Shown here: piece after piece, positions 1-6,748 of the stretch
Numbering within the stretch: the stretch's first letter is position 1
Layout of the letters: the number at the start of each line of letters is the position of its first letter
DNA from: Fimbriimonadia bacterium
Lineage (GTDB): Bacteria > Armatimonadota > Fimbriimonadia > Fimbriimonadales > Fimbriimonadaceae
Reading direction: 5' to 3'
DNA: 7,968 nt
Assembly (NCBI GenBank): GCA_029824495.1
Contig: JALGXY010000406.1
Span: 1-7,968, forward strand
Made by a program: the position numbers and the translations under genes
The notes under the pieces: generated by a model
Databases searched by the model: none
What the model saw: the letters and a program-made list of their open reading frames with translations, nothing else
What the model was told of the DNA's origin: nothing

Positions 1-81
1 GATTTGAGCCTACCTGACCCCAATGCAGCCGAACTTGAGTATCTGGGACGAACCGCAATGGACTTGAAACTGTCTATATAA
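1..81 (+). CDS. C-terminal end of an unidentified protein (partial)
   Basis: Frame 1 is open from the left edge and ends at the TAA at 79-81, giving 26 residues with a coding-like composition (acidic and aliphatic, beginning DLSLPDPNAAELEYLG). The gene starts before the window. The fragment is too short for a family assignment. It looks like a C-terminal amphipathic helix (AAELEYLGRTAMDLKL), which many enzymes have. The VanW-family gene begins 14 bp after the stop, so the two could be co-transcribed, although a TATAAT box overlapping this stop codon suggests the next gene has its own promoter. Confidence 0.5.
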   Translation, partial: DLSLPDPNAAELEYLGRTAMDLKLSI

Positions 82-82
82 T
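77..82 (+). promoter_or_regulatory. Candidate -10 box for the VanW-family gene
   Basis: An exact TATAAT lies at 77-82, overlapping the stop codon of the upstream frame, with 13 bp between it and the ATG at 96. Initiation 6-8 bp downstream of the hexamer would leave a leader of only about 6-8 nt. No good -35 hexamer is seen at 16-18 bp spacing. A weak GGATAG at 84-89 could instead act as a ribosome binding site on a read-through transcript. The prediction rests on pattern only. Confidence 0.35.
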
Positions 83-95
83 TGGATAGAGCCTT

Positions 96-1487
96 ATGCA
101 AAGGAATGCAGGCAGCGCTTGGAGAAAGGGGCTTTTAGGCCTCGGCGGAATCATCGCATTAGGAGGCACCTCTTTGGGGATCGCATCGGCGAGTTACGAA
201 CCGACTGCGGCGCCCGTCTCGTTTGAGCCATTCTTCGCAGAAGGCAAAACCCGCCAAGAACTCCACGATTCTCTTCTTGAATGGTGGGAAGAGGCTGGAG
301 ACAGGCCGCTCGGGCTGAATGATTCGAGATTGACAAGTCAACCGGGTCATTTTTCTGCTCGTGACCTCGGTGTTGATCTCGACATCGAGGGGACCCTCGA
401 TCAACTCGCCTACGAAGGCCTGCTGCCGGTGCTCTGGCGTCAGACTGGCTGGAGCGCCACTCTAACGCTTCAAGACAAAGTTCCAGTCTTCAGTTTCCAG
501 GCGTTGAACACCGAGCGGCTTCAGGCGTGGATTTCTGAGAATTCTCCGGACCATCGACCCGCATCGATTGATTATGTCGATGGACAGATTGTTCACCAGC
601 CCGAAATGGCCGGCTATCTGCTGCTCGATGATGAGCTTTCCCCTGCTGTTGTTGATGCGCTTTTGACAGGGCAGGCTGCCCAGCTCCCAATCAGTGATGA
701 CACGAAAGAGATTGAGGACGAGCTTCTTCTCTCAATGGATGCCGTTGTCGGTGAGTTCCGAACGACATTCAACTCCAGAAAGATCAATCGATCGAAGAAT
801 ATTGAATTGGCCGCAGCCTTTTTCGACGGCAAGTTTCTGATGCCTGGAGAGTCGATCGGCTTCAACGAAACAGTCGGGAAGCGGACATCAAGCCGTGGTT
901 TCCGGCTAGCCGGAGTCTATATCGCCGGCCAACACGATACGGCGATCGGCGGAGGCATCTGCCAGGTCAGCACAACGCTCTACAATGCAGCCCTGTTGGC
1001 TGGATTGGAGATCGAAGAGCGATACTGCCATTCGCTTGCTGTGCCCTATGTTCCGGTTGGACGGGATGCAACGGTCAGTTGGCCTTGGCCCGAGCTGAGG
1101 ATCAAGAACAACTCAGAGAATCCTTTTGCTTTGGCTGTTCAATACGAGAAGGGTGCTCTCACCTTTAGGTTTATCGGGCAGAGCCAGCCGGGCAGGGAAG
1201 TCAAGATTGAGAGAGTCTATCTAGGCAGCCGGACCCACGAGACCAAGTACGTTCACGATCCCACGCTAGGCTTTGGCGAGGAGATTGAGATTGACGAGGG
1301 CGGAAAAGGACATAAGGTTCGCACAGCCAGGGTCACCTACCAAGACGGTGTCGAGATCCTGAGAGAGGATCTGGGAATCTCTTCGTACAGCGGCGGACCG
1401 AAGGTGATAGCCAGGAACGAGGACCTTCTGGCACCGCCCGTTGAAGACCCGTTCAAAGACCTGGGCGGCCTTAACGACGAATTCTGA
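96..1487 (+). CDS. VanW family protein with PG-binding_4-like and G5-like regions
   Basis: This is a 463-residue envelope protein. A short basic N-terminus (R3, R10, K11) precedes a hydrophobic segment at about 13-33, which is a signal anchor or signal peptide. Residues about 84-200 resemble the peptidoglycan-binding_4 domain often found before VanW. The VanW domain spans about 218-350 and carries the hallmark GGGICQVSTTLYN (C289), an upstream FN.TVG.R segment, CHS at 311-313, VGRDATV, and ELRIKNNSENPF. The tail at about 380-442 looks like a degenerate G5 domain, a fold linked to wall or glycan binding. VanW is named after an accessory gene in vancomycin-resistance clusters, but its activity is not established, and this copy sits in no such cluster, so resistance should not be inferred. 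The ATG is preceded by a weak GGATAG and a TATAAT. The coding end overlaps the convergent GT-C-like gene by 17 bp. Confidence 0.9.
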   Translation: MQRNAGSAWRKGLLGLGGIIALGGTSLGIASASYEPTAAPVSFEPFFAEGKTRQELHDSLLEWWEEAGDRPLGLNDSRLTSQPGHFSARDLGVDLDIEGTLDQLAYEGLLPVLWRQTGWSATLTLQDKVPVFSFQALNTERLQAWISENSPDHRPASIDYVDGQIVHQPEMAGYLLLDDELSPAVVDALLTGQAAQLPISDDTKEIEDELLLSMDAVVGEFRTTFNSRKINRSKNIELAAAFFDGKFLMPGESIGFNETVGKRTSSRGFRLAGVYIAGQHDTAIGGGICQVSTTLYNAALLAGLEIEERYCHSLAVPYVPVGRDATVSWPWPELRIKNNSENPFALAVQYEKGALTFRFIGQSQPGREVKIERVYLGSRTHETKYVHDPTLGFGEEIEIDEGGKGHKVRTARVTYQDGVEILREDLGISSYSGGPKVIARNEDLLAPPVEDPFKDLGGLNDEF

Positions 1488-3288
1488 TCAGCATCCACTC
1501 GTCTTCGACGAAGAGAACTTCACCCCACTGACGCAGATCGGTCAAGGGCACCTTCGGGAAGGCGCTCGGCAGCGGCGCAAGCAGGTGAGTCGCCTCCGAA
1601 GTCTCGATCAGTTCCAGTCTCTTTTCCGCGCTGATTCCAGGCATGAAGATTGAGAGGGCGTCTCGCCGCCGCTCTGCGTAGACCGGAGTTTCGCTCCAGT
1701 GTCCTGCAAAGGCATAGCTCCCCGTCAATCCGGCGAGCATCGGGTTTAGATCGGGCAGATAGGGTTCGGTGAACCCGCCGCCTTCAAGCTGTGTCGGATA
1801 CCCGGGAGAGGCGACGATGACAACGCGTCCTTCCTCGTTTCGGAGCTCTTCGATCGCCTTCGCAGCCGACTTTGATAGGTAAGGCGAATGCAGGGTTGTG
1901 TTCGAGACGTTCAGGCTCTGCAGATTCAGCTCGCGTGCGATCCAGCGCACCGATGTTGCGCAGAGAACCAGACAGGCCAATCCCACGGCCAATCGTCGCT
2001 CGGAAGGCTTCAGTCTCTTTGTGAGTTCGGCCAGTTCGAACGCGGCCAGAATCGCCCACGGGATCGCCATGCCCATCGACAGCTTTCGCTGGAACAGCAT
2101 AGGGAAATAAGGGGCGGTCAGGCCGATCAGGGCCCAAGACCAGAGGAGGGCGTGGATCGGTCGATCTTCCTCCATGCTACAGAGGGCAACTAGAACGAAG
2201 AGCGTGACGGATGCCCAGAGGATCCCGCTCAGCAGGTAGCCATCTGGGTGGTAGACCGAACTGAGAATGTAGAGCCCGGCGACGACTCCGGCAGAAATAT
2301 AGAAGCCAAGCTTCTGCCTATCTTTCAGCCTGCGCCAGAGGCCGAGCATCGCCAGCACCATCAGCGGCAGCAGGCCGCCCAGGATTCCGCGGAAATCGCC
2401 TGTATAGGTTTCTGTCGCCGCTCGAGCTTGGAATACAGGATCCTCTGAGATCACTTTGAGGAACCAGACAGCCGGAAGGATGGCTCCAGAACCGATGATC
2501 AGGCACCGACCGAGCCACGCCTTCGTAAGCTGCTTCGAGCCGATCATCGCCGCAAGCAGGCCGACGGAAACCAAGGCGATCAGCAGCACATCGTAGCTGT
2601 GGATGTTCATCAAAAGGAACATCGCCGCAAAACCGGGGAGAATCGCTCTCTTCGACTCTCTCGCATCGAGAATTGCTGTCAGAACGATGAGGATCAGGCA
2701 GAGGCTGATCATGAAGAGGCCATTGACCAGCATTGAAGGGAAGACGAAAGCTTCTGTCTGCCAAACATCGGTTGGCAGATGGCCGCCGGTAACGACTGAA
2801 ACGAGTGATCCTCCCAGAATCTCTCGCCCGAACGTCTCCCAAGCAGCGAAACCGAGTCCGCCGCCAAAGACTGCGATCACCATGACCAGCCTCTTGGTCG
2901 AAGTTTCGATCTTGAACCGACCGACGAACCGGCCAAGGAGAAACACAAAAAGGAATCCAAACAGGAGGCGGCCGATCGTCAGGGCCGTCGGGATGCCGGT
3001 CAGCTTAGAGAGCCAGCCAAGGACCAAGAAGTAGGCGTGGAACGTGAGCCCTGGCTGATCTTCGATGGCGAACCGGTTGTCGAAGAACAAAGCGCCGTCG
3101 CTCGCCTGCTGCATCCAGGCAGCATAGACCATCTGGTCATCCAGCGCGATCTGCTGCTGTAAGTAGAGTGCCCCTTCAGGTGAGCTCAACAGCCCGATGA
3201 TCACGGGCAGTGCGCTGAGCAGAACCGCCGCTCCTGCCAGCCAGAGGCAGAAGCGGCGAAATCCTATCGAGACTGGGGCGCTGGACAC
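1471..3288 (-). CDS. Polytopic membrane protein, GT-C glycosyltransferase-like
   Basis: This 605-residue protein has about 13-14 predicted membrane segments (roughly 14-34, 83-101, 104-122, 132-150, 186-206, 215-228, 231-250, 261-280, 303-317, 328-345, 353-370, 379-397, 405-420, 432-449) and a soluble C-terminal domain of about 150 residues. An acidic pair, D50-D51, sits in the first large loop after TM1, the place where GT-C enzymes keep their catalytic aspartate. HSYD (230-233), YHPDGYLL (346-353) and QRKLSMG (400-406) near the later helices fit the same class. GT-C enzymes transfer sugars from polyprenyl-phosphate donors on the outer face of the membrane. Donor and acceptor cannot be told here. 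The start is a GTG, since no ATG is available before M53, and it lies 8 bp after the lipoprotein stop. AAGAAGG lies rather far upstream as a possible ribosome binding site. The TAA stop lies inside the VanW-family gene. The GT-C class is inferred from topology and motifs, and another transporter-like fold is possible. Confidence 0.75.
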   Translation of the reverse strand: MSSAPVSIGFRRFCLWLAGAAVLLSALPVIIGLLSSPEGALYLQQQIALDDQMVYAAWMQQASDGALFFDNRFAIEDQPGLTFHAYFLVLGWLSKLTGIPTALTIGRLLFGFLFVFLLGRFVGRFKIETSTKRLVMVIAVFGGGLGFAAWETFGREILGGSLVSVVTGGHLPTDVWQTEAFVFPSMLVNGLFMISLCLILIVLTAILDARESKRAILPGFAAMFLLMNIHSYDVLLIALVSVGLLAAMIGSKQLTKAWLGRCLIIGSGAILPAVWFLKVISEDPVFQARAATETYTGDFRGILGGLLPLMVLAMLGLWRRLKDRQKLGFYISAGVVAGLYILSSVYHPDGYLLSGILWASVTLFVLVALCSMEEDRPIHALLWSWALIGLTAPYFPMLFQRKLSMGMAIPWAILAAFELAELTKRLKPSERRLAVGLACLVLCATSVRWIARELNLQSLNVSNTTLHSPYLSKSAAKAIEELRNEEGRVVIVASPGYPTQLEGGGFTEPYLPDLNPMLAGLTGSYAFAGHWSETPVYAERRRDALSIFMPGISAEKRLELIETSEATHLLAPLPSAFPKVPLTDLRQWGEVLFVEDEWMLIRIRR

Positions 3289-3296
3289 AGGCGAGA

Positions 3297-3743
3297 TCAG
3301 CCTTCTTTGCTGGCCATTTCAGGAAGGTTGAGCGGGAAGTCTTCAACGCTGCCCTCTGGCACGTCACGTCCCATCGAGCCATAGATCTCGATGATCGTTT
3401 CGGAGGCATCGGTAGCATTGGCCTCCTCTGGATCAACTTCCAGCACCTCTTTGAAAATCGCCAAGGAGAGCGGGTACTTGGTAGCGGGAGGAAGAATTGG
3501 GGCATACATCACTGCCATACCGTAGTCCATTGCTGCACTGACAAATCCTTCAGCATTCGCATTGTCCTCTTCGTACGCAGCTTTCGCTTCGTTGTACGTC
3601 GCCTGAAGGTCCGGAAGTGAAACCTCCTCAGCGGCTGGCTCGCCCTGAGCCTGCTCGGGGGAGGGTGTATCGGTGGCAGGTGCAGGTGTGCAGCCAATCG
3701 CCAACGGGAGAATTAAGATTGCGGCCAATAGAAGGCGGATCAT
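3297..3743 (-). CDS. Small lipoprotein with TPR-like helices
   Basis: The protein has 148 residues. The N-terminus is a type II signal peptide with R3, a hydrophobic core and the lipobox LAIG-C18, so the mature protein should be lipidated at C18. A Pro/Ala/Glu-rich linker follows (19-42). Four helical stretches (about 45-58, 66-80, 88-104, 111-123) include a TPR-style segment, YPLSLAIFKEVLEVDPEEAN, suggesting one or two degenerate tetratricopeptide repeats, which are protein-protein interaction modules. The stop lies 8 bp before the GTG of the GT-C-like gene, so the two are almost certainly co-transcribed and their products may work together at the membrane. There is no Shine-Dalgarno sequence before the ATG. 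An exact TATAAT sits 6 bp upstream instead, so the mRNA may be leaderless. I cannot name a specific family. Confidence 0.85.
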   Translation of the reverse strand: MIRLLLAAILILPLAIGCTPAPATDTPSPEQAQGEPAAEEVSLPDLQATYNEAKAAYEEDNANAEGFVSAAMDYGMAVMYAPILPPATKYPLSLAIFKEVLEVDPEEANATDASETIIEIYGSMGRDVPEGSVEDFPLNLPEMASKEG

Positions 3744-3749
3744 GCGGCC

Positions 3750-3779
3750 ATTATAACGGGTCGGATTGCATTATGCCGA
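3750..3779 (-). promoter_or_regulatory. Candidate promoter for the lipoprotein and GT-C-like pair
   Basis: On the minus strand an exact TATAAT occupies 3755-3750, and a 4/6 match to the -35 consensus (TCGGCA) occupies 3779-3774 with an 18-bp spacer. The -35 match lies in the last codons of the DUF4350-type gene, and the -10 lies in the 27-bp gap. Only 6 bp separate the -10 from the ATG, so initiation would fall on or next to the start codon. A second, weaker CATAAT overlaps the upstream gene's stop at 3775-3770. Confidence 0.45.
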
Positions 3780-4904
3780 CCGTCTTGAGTCTGCTTCGTA
3801 AAGACTCACTTCTTTCAAGAGCTTTTTCGCCCTCATCAGACATTCACTGGTTGAAGCAGTGTCGAAGCTCGAAAGGCTCTGGGCGAGAGTCACCTGCTTG
3901 GCAAGTTCAGGCGGAACCCCCCGAAGCATCTGCTCGATTGTTGTGCTGCGCGGGATCTTTTGAACTCTCCGAATGCGGCGAAAAGCTTCGTTTAGGATCA
4001 GGTTCAGTGCGTACTGCGGCTTCTTGGCACGCTGGAGCATCGAACCGAGGGCGTCGACCATCTCTCGTGCTCCGAACTGTCGCGGCTTCTCCCACACAGG
4101 CAGCCCGAACCTCATGCCAAGTGTGATGCCGATCATCGCCAACAGCAGCAGCGCCTGCCATCTGGCCGCCTTGGTCCAGCCCCCAAACAGATCGAAAACC
4201 GATTCGCCGCTTGAGTTGCCGAAAGCCGCTTCAGCAAACACAATTGTCGCTCCCTCTGGTGCGGCCGATCTGATCAGATTGAGATAAAACTCTGCCGTGT
4301 CGTTCTGATCGAGAAAGCGGTTTGTAACTCCAATGCCGTGGCTGAGCCGGATGAGCCGACCGTCGCCAACCTCTCTCACGAGAGCCATGCTGCTGATGCT
4401 GTCAGGGAACTCGTCGGGGAAGGCCCATCCAGGGATCATGCCAGCCTCCGAATTGGTGTCGACTTCAAGACTCTCCTCGTCAATCTCAACTCGGTGAGTG
4501 ACAGGGTAGAGCGAGGCATCGTTGAACTTTTGCGGAACACCGATGGCAATCACCGTTCCACCGGCCTTCATGAACTCATTTAGATTGACGGCGAAGACAG
4601 AGCTGTTTTCGGAGGTGGACTCCTCCATCTCTTCGAAGTCGAAATCGCCAAACTCAAGCTCCTTGGCTATATAGGGCGCAATGATAAGAGCCTCCGGATC
4701 ACGGTCTATGAAGACCGATTGGGACAGCTCAATCTCATAGCCATCACGCGACAAAAGCTCAGCGAAAGCCATCATGCCACTCGGCTTGGAGCTTGCGATG
4801 CTGGGCCAAGCGTCTTTCTCGGCCTTGTCCGCCAAGAGGGTGATGCTCGAGAAGACCAGCAGAGCAAGGATCGACATGGCAAAAATCTTCAGTTTCTTGC
4901 TCAT
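3771..4904 (-). CDS. DUF4350 domain-containing membrane protein
   Basis: This 377-residue protein has TM1 at about 8-25, an extracytoplasmic domain, TM2 at about 247-267 and a cytoplasmic tail of about 110 residues. The DUF4350 pattern is clear: SSKPSGMMAFAELLSRDGYEIE (38-59, the G..al..lL...G motif), EALIIAPY, FMKAGGTVIAIG (111-122), and GVTNRFLDQNDTAEFYLNLI (192-211), the family's tN..L...dNa segment. The domain resembles the glutamine-amidotransferase/ThuA-like Rossmann folds, but no catalytic triad is evident. Residues 81-99 form a very acidic insert. Family members usually sit with MoxR AAA+ ATPase, DUF58 and DUF4129 genes. The cluster's biochemical role is unknown, and an envelope assembly or chaperone function is commonly suspected. 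The ATG overlaps the preceding stop (ATGA), with AGGAGG 4 bp upstream, so translation is coupled to the DUF4129-type gene. Confidence 0.85.
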   Translation of the reverse strand: MSKKLKIFAMSILALLVFSSITLLADKAEKDAWPSIASSKPSGMMAFAELLSRDGYEIELSQSVFIDRDPEALIIAPYIAKELEFGDFDFEEMEESTSENSSVFAVNLNEFMKAGGTVIAIGVPQKFNDASLYPVTHRVEIDEESLEVDTNSEAGMIPGWAFPDEFPDSISSMALVREVGDGRLIRLSHGIGVTNRFLDQNDTAEFYLNLIRSAAPEGATIVFAEAAFGNSSGESVFDLFGGWTKAARWQALLLLAMIGITLGMRFGLPVWEKPRQFGAREMVDALGSMLQRAKKPQYALNLILNEAFRRIRRVQKIPRSTTIEQMLRGVPPELAKQVTLAQSLSSFDTASTSECLMRAKKLLKEVSLYEADSRRSA

Positions 4905-5668
4905 GCGGCCTCCTGGTTCAGCTTCAACAGCTTGACAAGTTCAACATAGAACGAACGGAACTCATCGACGTCTGATGCGCCTTTTGTTCTGTGCCCGTAC
5001 CAGATCAGGTCGAACCGCTGAGTCAGCTTTCGGTAGTTCAGGGACTCGGGAGCTGCCGGACTAGATTCGATTCTGTACAGATGCTCCCAGTTGGTCTCCC
5101 AGCGCCTGAATTCACAGATGTGATTCTCATCAAGACGCATCAGGCAGGCCAGATAGAGACACCTCACGGCACGCCTATAATCTCCGGCTGCAGCGAGAGC
5201 ATCTGCTTCGGCCAGCCACTCATCGGCAGACCGATCCGGCTCATCATCGTCGAGCAGACCGCCCCCACCAGATTTGGCTGCTCTCTTGGCCCATTTCGCA
5301 CGCGAAAGAAGATAGATGACCAGACCGAGAACGACCGCAGAGATGATCGCGATAACGATCCAGATGAGGGCTGAGCCGACACCTGGCGGGATAAATGCCG
5401 GATTAAAGTCTGGATCGGCACCGCTGAACCTTTTAAGCAGCGCCTCAATCATATCGCCGATCTTGTTTGCGAGGAACTCTGCGGCGGACCCGATCCAGTT
5501 GGTCGATTCCTGCGGGCCAGGATCGTTGAAAATCGGCTCTGAAAGGATCTCTTGTGCTTCAGATTTGGCATCGGCGACGTCGCCGCCATGATCAGGCGAG
5601 CCGAGCGAATCCTGGGCGGACACAAGGCTAGGCGCGGCGAGGAGGAGTGTCAGGAGTCTTGATTTCAT
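4901..5668 (-). CDS. DUF4129 domain-containing membrane protein
   Basis: This 255-residue protein has a signal peptide at 1-18 (K2, R4, hydrophobic core, VSA before Q19), an extracytoplasmic segment with the usual ILSEPIFND stretch (41-49), TM at about 99-121, and a cytoplasmic C-terminal domain at about 148-250. The C-terminal part matches the DUF4129 pattern: a helical hairpin, DEWLAEADALAAAGDYRRAV, then RCLYLACLMRLDE, and the closing FDLIWYGHRT...DEFRSFY. The architecture of exported N-terminus, one TM and cytoplasmic DUF4129 is typical of proteins in MoxR/DUF58 clusters, where they are thought to be membrane partners of the AAA+ machinery. The start at 5668 gives a proper signal peptide but no clear ribosome binding site, and it lies 41 bp inside the preceding gene, so expression probably depends on translation of that gene. 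A later start would destroy the signal peptide. Confidence 0.85.
   Translation of the reverse strand: MKSRLLTLLLAAPSLVSAQDSLGSPDHGGDVADAKSEAQEILSEPIFNDPGPQESTNWIGSAAEFLANKIGDMIEALLKRFSGADPDFNPAFIPPGVGSALIWIVIAIISAVVLGLVIYLLSRAKWAKRAAKSGGGGLLDDDEPDRSADEWLAEADALAAAGDYRRAVRCLYLACLMRLDENHICEFRRWETNWEHLYRIESSPAAPESLNYRKLTQRFDLIWYGHRTKGASDVDEFRSFYVELVKLLKLNQEAA
4909..4914 (-). promoter_or_regulatory. Shine-Dalgarno sequence of the DUF4350-type gene
   Basis: A perfect AGGAGG on the minus strand lies 4 bp before the ATG at 4904, inside the last codons of the DUF4129-type gene. It fixes this start and, with the ATGA stop/start overlap, indicates translational coupling. It is the only consensus ribosome binding site among the internal genes of the block. 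Confidence 0.8.
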
Positions 5669-6668
5669 TGGCCAAGAGATGGATGTCGTACGCCTCCACT
5701 CGCACCAGACGGTCGAAGTAATGCAGCGTGCTGGCTGTCGCCCAGAGCGGTGTCAGCAGCCAGACAGTGAGAAAGAGCGGGATGAAGCTGACGATGCCTT
5801 CGACCAGTTCTCGCTTCCAGCCCACGCCGACCAGGTTTCCGAGGACAGTCGTCAGGCTCAGCGCTTCAACGGCGATCATCGATCCAAAGAAGACAGATGA
5901 CCCGATGAAGAGCATCATGAAGGTGAGGATAATGCTGAATCCCAACGGGTGGGGCGCATGTCGAGAAGACCTCTGTAGGGCCTTGACCCGCTTCCAGATC
6001 GACTTCTTGTCGAGCCTTTCGACCACCAGAGCCGGCATCGCGAGTGTCAGATAATTGACAGCCGCAGGCACCGAAAGCAGTGAGATCAGGAAGGCGAGAA
6101 CGACGGCGATCGAAAGAAACGTCGCAAATCCGTCGCCCAGAACGGACCTTTCGGAGACGATCATCGTGGCCCCCAGGGCCAGGAATCCGAAAAAGAGCGG
6201 CCCAAGCCCAACAAGAAGGCCGCCGAACATGAGCTGCAGCATCGCTCCCAAACGATCTGACTTTGCTTTATGAGTCAGCGGCGGCTGGTCGGTCTTGTCG
6301 TGAACATGGCTGCTCACAAGTTCAATCGTCTGCGAGAGCACTTGAGCACCGCCGATCAGCAGCAGAGGCGCTGAGATGATCAGGGCGATGATCAAGTTGA
6401 TGATCACCTCGCCAAACTGCTCTCCCGAACTGCCGTCTGCTCCAGCATTGAAAATCGAGGGGAGGAAGAAGATCTGAAGAAAGAGGAGGGCCGAAGCGAT
6501 GAGCACCACGCCTACGACAGATGATTGTAGAACCTGTTTGGCGATGCTGCGGTAGACCTGAATGGCCAGGTCGATGATCTCGCCGCCCGACATGGGGCGA
6601 AGCAGTCTATATTTGACAGCTTTTGCTCTCCTCCCTAAGGCGGCATCGATCGGTTGGCTGGACCGCAT
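5628..6668 (-). CDS. Six-TM protein, glycerophosphodiester phosphodiesterase membrane-domain-like
   Basis: This 346-residue integral membrane protein has about six hydrophobic segments (49-73, 86-110, 142-170, 181-205, 241-268, 291-313). An amphipathic entry segment at 21-46 (RLLRPMSGGEIIDLAIQVYR) matches the 'rP...gEilD.a..lyr' opening of proteins annotated as GPDPase membrane domain or DUF7544-like. The ending LHYFDRLVRVEAYDIHLLA (316-334) matches the family's 'yyD.RvR.EgfDle.la' signature. No catalytic phosphodiesterase domain is present, only the membrane part, so an enzymatic role should not be assumed. Such genes often accompany DUF4129/DUF4350 genes, as here. The ATG has a strong AGGGGGAG site 3 bp upstream, which supports this start over M26. 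It is the first gene of the block. Confidence 0.8.
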   Translation of the reverse strand: MRSSQPIDAALGRRAKAVKYRLLRPMSGGEIIDLAIQVYRSIAKQVLQSSVVGVVLIASALLFLQIFFLPSIFNAGADGSSGEQFGEVIINLIIALIISAPLLLIGGAQVLSQTIELVSSHVHDKTDQPPLTHKAKSDRLGAMLQLMFGGLLVGLGPLFFGFLALGATMIVSERSVLGDGFATFLSIAVVLAFLISLLSVPAAVNYLTLAMPALVVERLDKKSIWKRVKALQRSSRHAPHPLGFSIILTFMMLFIGSSVFFGSMIAVEALSLTTVLGNLVGVGWKRELVEGIVSFIPLFLTVWLLTPLWATASTLHYFDRLVRVEAYDIHLLANEIKTPDTPPRRA

Positions 6669-6748
6669 ACGCTCCCCCTTATTATGCGCTGAAATGCCTA
6701 CCCTGTGACCCCTCTGGCAGCATGTGTGCGTCTTACTTCTAACGAGTC
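6669..6748. promoter_or_regulatory. Divergent intergenic promoter region
   Basis: This 80-bp gap is the only non-coding stretch of any size in the window. For the minus-strand block it holds CATAAT (6686-6681) with GTCACA (6709-6704, 4/6 match) at 17-bp spacing, followed by AGGGGGAG before the ATG at 6668. For the plus-strand LolA-like gene there is a weak pair, CTGGCA (6714-6719) and TCTAAC (6738-6743), at 18-bp spacing, each 4/6. No inverted repeat long enough to be a clear operator is seen. Confidence 0.5.

Noticed and set aside
96..1487. Calling the VanW-family gene a vancomycin-resistance determinant
   Set aside because: VanW-domain proteins are widespread outside van clusters, and no vanHAX, vanRS or vanY-like gene is present here.
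2318..2842. A 174-codon - strand open frame within the GT-C-like gene
   Set aside because: It is a shifted frame of the same strand, Arg- and Asp-rich and without hydrophobic segments, whereas the main frame encodes ordered membrane helices throughout.
2603..3034. A 143-codon + strand open frame antisense to the GT-C-like gene
   Set aside because: Basic, Thr/Pro/Arg-rich shadow translation, typical of the antisense of a membrane-protein gene, with no promoter or ribosome binding site of note.
3744..3770. Intrinsic terminator between the DUF4350-type gene and the lipoprotein gene
   Set aside because: The 27-bp gap has no stem-loop followed by a T-run. It is better explained as a promoter region.
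3617..4126. A 169-codon + strand open frame spanning the lipoprotein and DUF4350-type genes
   Set aside because: It lies antisense to two genes with clear signal peptide, lipobox and domain motifs. Its translation is Ser/Arg/Cys-rich, with no recognisable domain, and it crosses the real intergenic promoter.
6669..6748. Search for a CIRCE element or other long inverted repeat in the divergent promoter region
   Set aside because: No TTAGCACTC/GAGTGCTAA halves or other convincing dyad was found.
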